From Microbacterium sp. 67-17 (lineage in GTDB: Bacteria; Actinomycetota; Actinomycetes; Actinomycetales; Microbacteriaceae): a DNA stretch of 64,000 nt. The stretch covers positions 248,001 through 312,000 of the forward strand of contig NZ_MKTR01000002.1 in assembly GCF_001898325.1 (NCBI RefSeq), written 5' to 3'. The notes under the pieces were generated by a model, which was given only the letters and a program-made list of their open reading frames with translations, had not been told where the DNA came from and made no database searches. Made by a program: the position numbers and the translations under genes. Positions 8,137 to 15,813 of the stretch are shown here, one piece after another (position 1 is the first letter of the stretch; each line of letters starts with the position of its first letter).

Positions 8137-9734
8137 TCGCTTGCCCTCGTGGTGCTCTCCCGCCCGGTCGCCTCGTCGGGGCGGCGGGAGGGGAGAGCGA
8201 GGGTGGCGACCAAACCGATGGCCAAGAACCCGGCAGCCGTGAACGCTGCGTACCGCGTGCCGTCCGAGAAGGCGGTCTTTGCGGCATCCGCGGCAGCCGA
8301 CGTCGCCGGCGACTGCTCGAGCTGGGCGATCGCGCCGCCGGCGCTTTGAACCACGGCCGTCACGATCTGGTCTGCCTGGTCGCTGGGCATCCCTTGGTCT
8401 TCGAGGCTCGAGGTGAGGATGCCGGCGGTGCTGGTGAACAGGACGGTGCCGAGGATCGCGATGCCCAACGCAGAGCCGATCTGGCGGGCAGTCGACTGCG
8501 TGCCCGAACCCTGGCCGCTGCGTTCGACGGGGACGTCCACGAGAATCACGCCGGTGAGCTGGGCCGTGGCAAGGCCCACCCCGAAGCCGTAGACGAACAG
8601 GGCGGGGATGAGCCAGCCCCACGCGGCATCCGGGGCGATGACGAGCCCGACCCACACCACGCCGATGATCTCGGCGGCAAGGCCGACGCGCACGACCCAG
8701 ACCGCCGGGATGCGCGAGCTCGCGCCGGCTGCTGCTCCGCTGGCGACGAACGACCCGCCCGCGAGGGCCAGCAGGATGAGCCCGGTCTGCAGCGCGTCGA
8801 ACCCGAGGACGAACTGCAGCCACAGGGGGAGCGAGAGGATGATGCCGAACTCGCCGAGCGAGACGAGCATCGCGGCGATGTTGCCGTTTCGGAAGGTACC
8901 GATGCGGAAGAGGCTGAACGAGAGGAGTGAGACCCGGCCCGTGCGCTCGCGGTGGATGCCCCACGCGATGAAGGCGACGGCGCCGAGGATCGCGATGAGG
9001 AACGCGACCGGTACCGGAGATAGCGCCCACGGCCATGTCCAGGACCCGATCGTGAAGTCGCCGTCGGTGGCCCACCATCCCAGGGTCCGGCCCTCGATGA
9101 GGCCGAAGACGAGGGCACCGAACGTGATGAACGAGAGCGCGCCGCCGATGAGGTCGATCGAGCGCGTGTTCTCGTCGCGCGACTCGGCGACCGTCAGCAG
9201 CACGCCGATGATGATCAGGATGCCGAGCGGGATGTTGATGCCGAACGCCCAGCGCCACGAGAACGCGGTGGTCAGCCATCCGCCCAGCAGCGGCCCGACT
9301 GCTGCCATTCCACCGATCGTCGATCCCCAGACAGCGAAGGCGATCCCGCGCTCGCGGCCGCGGAACGTGGCGTTGATCAGCGACAGGGTGGTCGGGAGGA
9401 TCATCGCACCGCCGATGCCCTGGACCAGGCGCGCGAGGATCAGCAGGTCTCCGGTGGGCGCGAAGGCTGCGGCGATGGACGAGAGGACGAAGATCACGAC
9501 GCCGAGCAGCATGATGCGGCGGCGACCGAAGCGGTCTGCCAGTGATCCGAACACGAGCAGGAGCGATGCGAAGACCAGGGTGTAGGCCTCTTGCACCCAC
9601 TGCACCTGGGTGGAGGTAATGCCGAGGTCGTCGACGATCGCCGGGATAGCGACGTTGACGATCGTCGAATCGACGATGATCAGTGAGACGGCAATGCTGA
9701 TGAAAACGAGGCCGAGCCAGCGACGATTCTGCAT
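8133..9734 (-). CDS. DHA2-type MFS drug transporter
   Basis: A 533-residue protein with about 14 membrane segments. The family signatures are IIVDSTIVNVAIPAIVDDL near the N-terminus and FGSLADRFGRRR in loop 2-3, as in EmrB/QacA-type drug:proton antiporters. The C-terminal tail (RRPDEATGRESTTRASD) is hydrophilic. The ATG at 9734 has TAAGCT six bases upstream on the minus strand and no Shine-Dalgarno sequence. The inverted repeat GCTAG-N5-CTAGC at 9738-9752 overlaps that box. The MarR regulator 2 kb away may also control this gene, since the two promoter palindromes share TTAGC-type half sites. Substrate unknown. Confidence 0.88.
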   Translation of the reverse strand: MQNRRWLGLVFISIAVSLIIVDSTIVNVAIPAIVDDLGITSTQVQWVQEAYTLVFASLLLVFGSLADRFGRRRIMLLGVVIFVLSSIAAAFAPTGDLLILARLVQGIGGAMILPTTLSLINATFRGRERGIAFAVWGSTIGGMAAVGPLLGGWLTTAFSWRWAFGINIPLGILIIIGVLLTVAESRDENTRSIDLIGGALSFITFGALVFGLIEGRTLGWWATDGDFTIGSWTWPWALSPVPVAFLIAILGAVAFIAWGIHRERTGRVSLLSFSLFRIGTFRNGNIAAMLVSLGEFGIILSLPLWLQFVLGFDALQTGLILLALAGGSFVASGAAAGASSRIPAVWVVRVGLAAEIIGVVWVGLVIAPDAAWGWLIPALFVYGFGVGLATAQLTGVILVDVPVERSGQGSGTQSTARQIGSALGIAILGTVLFTSTAGILTSSLEDQGMPSDQADQIVTAVVQSAGGAIAQLEQSPATSAAADAAKTAFSDGTRYAAFTAAGFLAIGLVATLALPSRRPDEATGRESTTRASD

Positions 9735-9737
9735 GTC

Positions 9738-9752
9738 GCTAGCTTATCTAGC
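9738..9752. promoter_or_regulatory. Inverted repeat over the DHA2 promoter
   Basis: GCTAG, five bases, CTAGC: a perfect 5 bp inverted repeat immediately upstream of the ATG at 9734 and overlapping its TAAGCT -10-like box. It resembles the AT-rich MarR-type half sites at 7699-7728. Confidence 0.4.
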
Positions 9753-9801
9753 TAATTGGTCGACGCAAGAGGCATCTCGCATCAGCCTGCCTCTGGCTCG
9801 C

Positions 9802-9807
9802 TAAGCT
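9802..9807 (+). promoter_or_regulatory. Leaderless -10 box of the alpha/beta hydrolase gene
   Basis: TAAGCT ends six bases before the ATG at 9814; no Shine-Dalgarno sequence is present. Confidence 0.5.
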
Positions 9808-9813
9808 TCCGGC

Positions 9814-10662
9814 ATGCCCGAGTACACCGACGTGCACGGTGTCGAGATCGTCTACGACCTCGCCACCCCTGTCACCACTCCCCGCGGCGTCGTTCATCTC
9901 TTGCACGGCGTGGGCGAGCACGCCGGCCGCTATGGTGCAGTGATCCGTGCACTCACGGATGCCGGGTTCATCGTCTACGCCGACGATCATCGCGGCCACG
10001 GCCGCACCGGCATGCGCCAGCACGGCAGCAGCGAACGTCTCGGTCGCCTCGGCCCCGGTGGCTTGCGCGCGACGATCGACGCGGTCTGGCAGCTCAGCGA
10101 GATGGCCAGGGCGGAGCATCCGGATCTTCCCTTGATCCTGCTCGGTCACTCGTGGGGCTCGTTCCTCGCGCAGATCCTGGTTAACCGTCATGCCGCGGCG
10201 ATCGACGGACTCATCCTGAGCGGGTCGGCGCTGCGTTGGCCGGGATCGCTGAACTCGGGTGATCTGAACGCGCCGTGGCAGGGTCCGAATGCCAACGGCA
10301 TGGAATGGCTCTCGACCGACCCGGCAGTCGCCGAGGAGTTCCTCGCCGATCCGCTGACGACCTCGACACCGTTGGCAAAGCTCTTCGGTCCCCTCGACAC
10401 ACTCCGTCTGATCGGGAAGCCGGCTCGTCACCTCGAGCACGATGTGCCGACCCTCATCATGGTCGGGCGCGAGGACACCGTTGGGGGTCCGCGCAGCAAC
10501 CACCGGCTCGCGGATGCCTACCGCACCCGTTCGGGGTTCACCGATGTCACCACGCTCGTCTACCCGGGAGCGCGGCACGAGATCTTCAACGAGGCTCAGC
10601 AAGCCGAGGTTCGCGCCGATCTTCTGGCGTGGCTGGATGCCCGCTTTCCCGTCCGCGACTGA
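9814..10662 (+). CDS. Alpha/beta hydrolase, monoacylglycerol lipase type
   Basis: A protein of 282 residues of the serine aminopeptidase S33 / monoglyceride lipase group. The nucleophile elbow is GHSWGSF (Ser near residue 113), the oxyanion motif is HGVGEHAGRY, and the catalytic Asp (MVGREDTVGG) and His (GARHEIFNE) are in the expected order. The N-terminus VIYADDHRGHGRT-like DHRGHGRT is typical. No signal peptide, so it acts in the cytoplasm, hydrolysing monoglycerides or related esters. It stands alone with a leaderless-type promoter. Confidence 0.85.
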   Translation: MPEYTDVHGVEIVYDLATPVTTPRGVVHLLHGVGEHAGRYGAVIRALTDAGFIVYADDHRGHGRTGMRQHGSSERLGRLGPGGLRATIDAVWQLSEMARAEHPDLPLILLGHSWGSFLAQILVNRHAAAIDGLILSGSALRWPGSLNSGDLNAPWQGPNANGMEWLSTDPAVAEEFLADPLTTSTPLAKLFGPLDTLRLIGKPARHLEHDVPTLIMVGREDTVGGPRSNHRLADAYRTRSGFTDVTTLVYPGARHEIFNEAQQAEVRADLLAWLDARFPVRD

Positions 10663-10679
10663 CGGTGCGCGGCTCCTCC

Positions 10680-10685
10680 TAGGCT
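10680..10685 (+). promoter_or_regulatory. Leaderless -10 box of the lipoate ligase gene
   Basis: TAGGCT ends six bases before the ATG at 10692; no Shine-Dalgarno sequence is present. Confidence 0.5.
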
Positions 10686-10691
10686 GGTTCC

Positions 10692-11741
10692 ATGCACGCT
10701 GAGTACAAGGTCCCGGGCGGGAAGCTCGTCGTCGTCGACCTGGATGTCGAAGCCGGGCGCCTGGCGAACGTGCGCCTCGCGGGCGACTTCTTCCTCGAGC
10801 CGGACGATGCCCTCGTCGCGATCAACGAGGCGGTGTCGGGTCTTCCCGCCGAAGCCGATGTCCCCACGATCGCTGCGGCGGTCCGCTCGGCGCTCCCCGA
10901 AGGTGCGCAGCTTCTCGGGTTCACGCCCGAGTCCGTTGGCACCGTCGTGCGCCGGGCGCTCGTGACGGCATCCGGGTGGAAAGACTTCTCGTGGCAGATC
11001 GTCCACGACCGCCCCGTCTCGCCGCGCATGAACCTCGCGCTGGACGAAGTGCTCACGACCCGCGTTGGAGACGGGCGACGGATGCCGACGCTGCGCCTCT
11101 GGGAATGGAACCAGTCAGCTGTCGTCATCGGGTCGTTCCAGTCGTACCGGAACGAGGTGGATCCGGAGGGCGCGCGCCGTCATGGCTATGACGTCGTGCG
11201 CCGGATCTCGGGCGGCGGTGCGATGCTCATGGGTGCCGACGCGATCATCACCTACTCGCTCTCGGTTCCCGCCTCGCTGGTGGCGGGGATGACCTTCGCC
11301 GATTCGTACGCGTTCCTCGACGACTGGGTCTTGCAGGCGCTGCGGTCCCTCGGGATCGATGCGACATACCAGCCGCTCAACGACATCGCGAGTCCGGAGG
11401 GCAAGATCGGCGGCGCCGCGCAGAAGCGCCTCGCGAACGGTGGGGTGTTGCATCACGCGACCCTCAGCTACGACATGGACGGCAAGGTACTCACCGACGT
11501 GCTGCGCATCGGCCGCGAGAAGCTCAGCGACAAAGGCACGACCTCGGCTGCCAAGCGCGTCGACCCGCTGCGACGCCAGACGGGGCTGCCGCGTGAGGCG
11601 ATCATCCAGGCGTTCGCCGACACGTTCACCACGCTCTACGGCGCCGAGGTCGGGCATATCACCGAAGAGGAATACGCCGAAGCGGAGGCTCTTGTCGCCT
11701 CGAAGTTCGCCACCGACGCGTGGCTGCATCGGGTTCCGTGA
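10692..11741 (+). CDS. lplA: Lipoate-protein ligase A family protein with permuted domain order
   Basis: A protein of 349 residues. Residues ~1-90 (YKVPGGKLVVVDLDV, then GDFFLEP) match the small lipoate-ligase C-terminal domain, which in E. coli LplA follows the catalytic domain; here it comes first. Residues ~95-349 are the BPL/LplA/LipB catalytic fold: RRISGGGAMLM for the lipoyl-AMP loop and GKIGGAAQKR with the catalytic Lys. The enzyme would activate lipoate with ATP and attach it to E2 or GcvH proteins. The stop overlaps the methyltransferase start (GTGA). Both halves look intact. Whether it is an octanoyltransferase instead cannot be excluded, but the accessory domain favours ligase. Confidence 0.82.
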   Translation: MHAEYKVPGGKLVVVDLDVEAGRLANVRLAGDFFLEPDDALVAINEAVSGLPAEADVPTIAAAVRSALPEGAQLLGFTPESVGTVVRRALVTASGWKDFSWQIVHDRPVSPRMNLALDEVLTTRVGDGRRMPTLRLWEWNQSAVVIGSFQSYRNEVDPEGARRHGYDVVRRISGGGAMLMGADAIITYSLSVPASLVAGMTFADSYAFLDDWVLQALRSLGIDATYQPLNDIASPEGKIGGAAQKRLANGGVLHHATLSYDMDGKVLTDVLRIGREKLSDKGTTSAAKRVDPLRRQTGLPREAIIQAFADTFTTLYGAEVGHITEEEYAEAEALVASKFATDAWLHRVP

Positions 11742-12583
11742 CCGTCACGATCCATCACGGCGACAATCTGTCGGTGATGCGCGGACTGCCGGATGCGTCA
11801 TTCGGTCTGGTCTACCTCGACCCTCCGTTCAACACCGGTCGCGTGCGTGAGCGGGCAGTCGAATCGGCCAGCACGCCGGGCGATGCGCCCCTTCCCGGAT
11901 CCGTGACCCGGCGCGGCTTCCATGGCCGCGACTACGAGCGGTTACGGGGAGACCTGCGCGTGTACGACGACCGGTTCGACGACTACTGGGGCTTTCTCGA
12001 ACCGCGGGTGCTCGAAGCGTGGCGTCTGCTTGCCGACGACGGCACCCTGTACCTCCATCTGGATTACCGGGAGGCGCACTATGCGAAGGTGCTGCTGGAT
12101 GCGGTGTTCGGCCGCGACCACTTCCTCAACGAGATCATCTGGTCGTACGACTACGGAGCGAAGACACGCAAGCGCTGGCCGACCAAGCACGACACGATCC
12201 TTGTCTATGTGAAAGATCCGGCGCGCTACTGGTTCGATTCCGAGGCCGTGGATCGCGAGCCGTACATGGCCCCGGGGCTCGTGACGCCCGAGAAAGCAGC
12301 CCGCGGCAAGCTCCCCACCGACGTGTGGTGGCACACGATCGTTCCCACGACCGGACGCGAGAAGACCGGATACCCCACCCAGAAGCCCGAGGGTGTGTTG
12401 CGACGAATCGTGCAGGCATCCCTGCGCCCGGGCGGAGCCGTTCTCGACCCGTTCGCCGGATCGGGAACGACGGGCGCTGTCGCCCAGGGGCTCGGACGGG
12501 ACGCGGTGCTCATCGACGCCAACCCCGAGGCGATCGCGATCATGCGAGAGCGGATGCCGCTCGCGACGATCATCGAAAGCTGA
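11738..12583 (+). CDS. Beta-class DNA methyltransferase (orphan)
   Basis: A protein of 281 residues. Motif IV comes first (YLDPPFNTG, DPPF at 28-31) and the AdoMet motif I near the end (DPFAGSGTTG from 237), the order of beta-class amino-methyltransferases such as CcrM and M.HinfI; DPPF/Y favours N6-adenine as product, though N4-cytosine is possible. The central part (YGAKTRKRWPTKHDTILVY) is the conserved core of this group. The GTG at 11738 overlaps the lplA stop. No restriction endonuclease or second specificity gene is nearby, so it is probably a solitary methylase. The target sequence is unknown. Confidence 0.82.
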   Translation: MTVTIHHGDNLSVMRGLPDASFGLVYLDPPFNTGRVRERAVESASTPGDAPLPGSVTRRGFHGRDYERLRGDLRVYDDRFDDYWGFLEPRVLEAWRLLADDGTLYLHLDYREAHYAKVLLDAVFGRDHFLNEIIWSYDYGAKTRKRWPTKHDTILVYVKDPARYWFDSEAVDREPYMAPGLVTPEKAARGKLPTDVWWHTIVPTTGREKTGYPTQKPEGVLRRIVQASLRPGGAVLDPFAGSGTTGAVAQGLGRDAVLIDANPEAIAIMRERMPLATIIES

Positions 12584-12604
12584 CCGGCCCCCACGGAGGC
12601 GACC

Positions 12605-12610
12605 TAGGCT
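12605..12610 (+). promoter_or_regulatory. Leaderless -10 box of the LLM oxidoreductase gene
   Basis: TAGGCT ends six bases before the ATG at 12617, the same arrangement as at 10680-10692. Confidence 0.5.
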
Positions 12611-12616
12611 GGCGCT

Positions 12617-13603
12617 ATGCGATTCGGAATCTTCATCCCACAAGGCTGGCGTCTCGACCTCGTCGGGATCGATCCCGCGCAGCAGTGGGAAGCGATGAAC
12701 GGACTGGCGCAGCGGGCCGATACCGGCCCCTGGGAGTCCCTCTGGGTCTACGACCACTTCCACACCGTGCCCGTTGCGACCCAGGAGGCGACGCACGAGG
12801 CCTGGACGCTGATGTCAGCCTTCGCCGCGTCGACCACCCGCATCCGTCTTGGCCAGATGTGCACCTGCATGGGCTACCGGAACCCGGCCTACCTCGCGAA
12901 AGTTGCCGCGACAGTCGACATCATCTCGGGCGGCCGCGCCGAGATGGGAATCGGCGGCGGCTGGTACGAGCACGAGTGGCGCGCCTACGGGTACGGCTTT
13001 CCGGAGGTTCGCGATCGCCTCGCGATGCTGCGGGAGGGAGTCGAGATCATGCACCAGGCCTGGACGACCGGGTCGGCAACCCTCGACGGGAAGTACTACC
13101 AGGTCGACGGCGCGATCGTGCAGCCGCAGCCTTTGCAGACCGACGGCATCCCGTTCTGGATCGCCGGCGGCGGCGAGAAGGTCACCCTCAAGGTCGCCGC
13201 AAAGTACGCGTCGTACACCAACTTCGCTGGCAGCATCGAGGAATTCGACCACAAGCGCTCGGTGCTGCACGAGCACTGCGCCGCGCTCGGTCGTGACCCC
13301 GGCGAGATTACCCAGTCCTCGAATTTCAACACCATCGTCGGCGCCACCGAAGCCGAGGCCGAGGAGCGCCTGCGCGTGGTCCTCGCGCGGTTGGCGCCGT
13401 TCGTCGGTGACGAGCGTCTTGCGGCCATCGAGGCCGAATACCGCGGATCGCTCGGATTCGGAACTCCCGAACAGGTGACTGAGCGCCTGCAGGCGCGAGC
13501 GAGCCACGGCCTCGGGTACGCCATCCACTACTTCCCCGAAGCGGCATATGACACGACCGGCATCGAGCTGTTCGAAACCCAGGTCGTGCCGGCGCTTTCG
13601 TAG
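12617..13603 (+). CDS. LLM class F420-dependent oxidoreductase
   Basis: A protein of 328 residues with the bacterial luciferase-like TIM barrel. MRFGIFIPQGW, ESLWVYDHFHTVP, RIRLGQMCTCMGYRNPAYLAK and the glycine-rich GRAEMGIGGGWYEHE are characteristic of the F420-dependent LLM branch in Actinobacteria. Members transfer hydride between F420 and varied small molecules; the substrate cannot be assigned. Single gene with a leaderless-type promoter, convergent with the carboxylesterase gene. Confidence 0.85.
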   Translation: MRFGIFIPQGWRLDLVGIDPAQQWEAMNGLAQRADTGPWESLWVYDHFHTVPVATQEATHEAWTLMSAFAASTTRIRLGQMCTCMGYRNPAYLAKVAATVDIISGGRAEMGIGGGWYEHEWRAYGYGFPEVRDRLAMLREGVEIMHQAWTTGSATLDGKYYQVDGAIVQPQPLQTDGIPFWIAGGGEKVTLKVAAKYASYTNFAGSIEEFDHKRSVLHEHCAALGRDPGEITQSSNFNTIVGATEAEAEERLRVVLARLAPFVGDERLAAIEAEYRGSLGFGTPEQVTERLQARASHGLGYAIHYFPEAAYDTTGIELFETQVVPALS

Positions 13604-13618
13604 GCCGCCCGGCGTCGG

Positions 13619-15115
13619 TCAGAGCAAGGCTCGCACGCTGGCGTAGCCGTCAGAGATCGTCTCCGGCCCGGTGACGTCGAAGATGCGGGTGCGTCCGGGG
13701 TCTTCCGACCAGCTCGCCCATCCCGGGTCGCCGGCCCGCACGAACGATGACGCGGCGCCGTGGACAGCATCCGCCAATGTCTCGGGCGGGTTCTCGCCGG
13801 TGAGTGCATCGACGCGATCCCTGTCGAGCACGTCGAACCAGAATGGAACGTCGATGCAATGGCAGGCCCACCCGATGCGGGTTGAGGCCCACGAGAAGCG
13901 GTACGCCCACGTCGGTGCCGCGGCACGGGCTGCCGCGATCCGAGCCACGCCGCGACGAAAGACGGTGTCGGAGACGTAGCGGCCGAGCAGGGCCGCCGTG
14001 CCGAGCCGGTGCTGCTCGGCGTTGTCGGCGAGGTAGCCGCGCCGGGTGTGGCGATCCATGCCGAGGGCACCGAGCGCTACCGCAGCAGGAACGAACCGGA
14101 GCTTGGTGCGCGCGTCATCCGTGATCATCGTGAACTCGTCATCAGTTGATCCGATGACCAGCGCCTTATCGGCGCCAACACCCGATGCGATCGATTCCGG
14201 TGTCGTGGTCAGCAGCAGATCGCCGTCGATCATCGGCCCCCACGGAAGTCCGTCGGCAAGCAGACCACGGATGCTGGACAGTCGCGTGCCGCCTCGCTCA
14301 CTGACCTTTTGCTGTAGCCCGATCAGCACGTCCGGATCGACGGACGCGAATCCGTCGCGCGTGGCCGGCACCCCCGCGAGCTCAGCGAGCTGCGCCGCAA
14401 CGTTCTCGGCCCGCGCGAGCGACACGTCGCCGAGCGCGGGGGAGAGTGACCAGACTCGCTGGAAGAGGTGCTGGGCGGCCGGCATCCCGAGCAGCGTCAG
14501 CACGGCGCCACCGCCAGCCGACTGCCCGGCGATCGTGACAGCATCAGGGTCTCCGCCGAACGCCGGGATCTCGCGCTGGACCCACTCGAGCGCCGCGAGC
14601 CAGTCGCGCACACCGCGATTGCTCGGTGCGCCGTCGATGAGGCCGAACCCGTCGAAACCGAGCCGATACGACACCACGACGGTCACGACCCCGTCGCGCG
14701 CAAACGACTCGCCGTCATACCAGGGGCTTGCCGGTGATCCCGAGACGTAGCCGCCCCCGTGGATGTAGACGAGTACCGGCAGACGCGCCGCGGTGTCGCC
14801 GGGTCGCGGGGTGTAGACGTTGACGTTCAGGGTCGAGTCTCCGGGGACCGACGGCTCGGGGATCAGGGTGACTTCGGCGACGGGGCCGCGCTGTGGCGTC
14901 GCCCCGAAACTCGTCGCCTCCCGGATGCCGGTCCACGGCTCGACCGGAACCGGCGCTGCGAATCTCAACTCGCCAGTGGGTGGCTGCGCGAAGGGAATGC
15001 CGAGGAAGGCGGCAGAGGGTGCCTCGGGGTCATCGCCCCACAGGCCCCTGACTGCTCCGGCGGTGGTGTCGACGACGGGTGCCTCGCGGGCCGGTCGGGA
15101 TGCAGGATTGGTCAC
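13619..15115 (-). CDS. Type B carboxylesterase
   Basis: A 498-residue alpha/beta hydrolase of the carboxylesterase/acetylcholinesterase family. Visible: oxyanion hole HGGGYVSG, nucleophile elbow AGQSAGGGAV (Ser near 190), the acid in STDDEF and the catalytic His in CHCIDVPFWF. The conserved segment NRGVRDWLAALEWVQ before the elbow supports the family. No export signal, so intracellular hydrolysis of an ester is expected. The GTG at 15115 overlaps the stop of the TetR gene upstream (GTGA), and longer in-frame starts would run into that gene. The pair probably forms an operon in which the regulator senses the ester or its product. Confidence 0.88.
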   Translation of the reverse strand: MTNPASRPAREAPVVDTTAGAVRGLWGDDPEAPSAAFLGIPFAQPPTGELRFAAPVPVEPWTGIREATSFGATPQRGPVAEVTLIPEPSVPGDSTLNVNVYTPRPGDTAARLPVLVYIHGGGYVSGSPASPWYDGESFARDGVVTVVVSYRLGFDGFGLIDGAPSNRGVRDWLAALEWVQREIPAFGGDPDAVTIAGQSAGGGAVLTLLGMPAAQHLFQRVWSLSPALGDVSLARAENVAAQLAELAGVPATRDGFASVDPDVLIGLQQKVSERGGTRLSSIRGLLADGLPWGPMIDGDLLLTTTPESIASGVGADKALVIGSTDDEFTMITDDARTKLRFVPAAVALGALGMDRHTRRGYLADNAEQHRLGTAALLGRYVSDTVFRRGVARIAAARAAAPTWAYRFSWASTRIGWACHCIDVPFWFDVLDRDRVDALTGENPPETLADAVHGAASSFVRAGDPGWASWSEDPGRTRIFDVTGPETISDGYASVRALL

Positions 15116-15711
15116 GATGCTGACGCGGGCTTCTGCTGCAGGGTGGCGAGGAGCTGGTCGACGATGCCCGCCATGTCGACGGTGGGGTCGACGAGCCACT
15201 GGAGCTGAAGACCGTCAGCGACTGCCTGGAGAATCCGGGCATAGACATCGGGGGGCATGGTGCCTGGCGGGGCCGTCAGCGCGAAGCCATCACGCACCGC
15301 CTCGCCTCGCTCGAGAAAGTAGTCGTGGGCGGGATGCTCGGGGTTCGCGGCCTCGACGGCGAGGCGGGAGAAGAGCTCGACGAGCCCTGGAACCTCTGTG
15401 TTGTGACGGATGACGCGCAGGAAGCTTTCGCGGATCACGGCGACATCGATCGCAGTGGCGTCACCGGATCTGCCATCCGGAAGACCGAACTGTTCGCCGT
15501 CGTTCTCGTCACGCTTGCGCAGGACCTCAGTGAACAGCTCCTCCTTGCTGTCGAAGTAGTGCAGCAACCCCGCCTGACTGAGCCCGACAGCCTCCGCGAT
15601 GCGCTTGACGCTTGCGCCGTCGTAGCCTTCCGTCGCGATCACGTCGAGGGCGCGTTCGAGGATCTCTTCGCGCTTGGCCACGCCCTTGGCGTATGAACCT
15701 CGCTGTGCCAT
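15112..15711 (-). CDS. TetR family transcriptional regulator
   Basis: A protein of 199 residues with an N-terminal TetR helix-turn-helix (EILERALDVIATEGYDGAS, then AVGLSQAGLLHYFDSKEELF, residues ~15-62) and a TetR_C_6-like ligand domain. It is co-transcribed with the downstream carboxylesterase gene and divergent from the MFS sugar transporter/GH3 operon at 15814. The inverted repeat at 15744-15766 in the shared intergenic region is a natural operator for both units, so it may link ester hydrolysis and glucoside use. Confidence 0.9.
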   Translation of the reverse strand: MAQRGSYAKGVAKREEILERALDVIATEGYDGASVKRIAEAVGLSQAGLLHYFDSKEELFTEVLRKRDENDGEQFGLPDGRSGDATAIDVAVIRESFLRVIRHNTEVPGLVELFSRLAVEAANPEHPAHDYFLERGEAVRDGFALTAPPGTMPPDVYARILQAVADGLQLQWLVDPTVDMAGIVDQLLATLQQKPASAS

Positions 15712-15743
15712 GAGATGAGTGTGCCCAATGATGCTTGTTTTTC

Positions 15744-15766
15744 AAAACCTAGTGTCATATGGTTTT
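15744..15766. promoter_or_regulatory. Candidate TetR operator between divergent operons
   Basis: AAAACC (15744-15749) and GGTTTT (15761-15766) form a perfect 6 bp inverted repeat with an 11-base spacer; a second small palindrome, GTTTT-TC-AAAAC, overlaps it at 15737-15748. This AT-rich patch sits between the TetR start (15711, minus) and the MFS start (15814, plus) and stands out from the GC-rich surroundings. Confidence 0.5.
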
Positions 15767-15813
15767 CGTCGGGTCCATCGTCGGACTCCGTCCTCGCCCG
15801 AAGGGTCTGTGCC

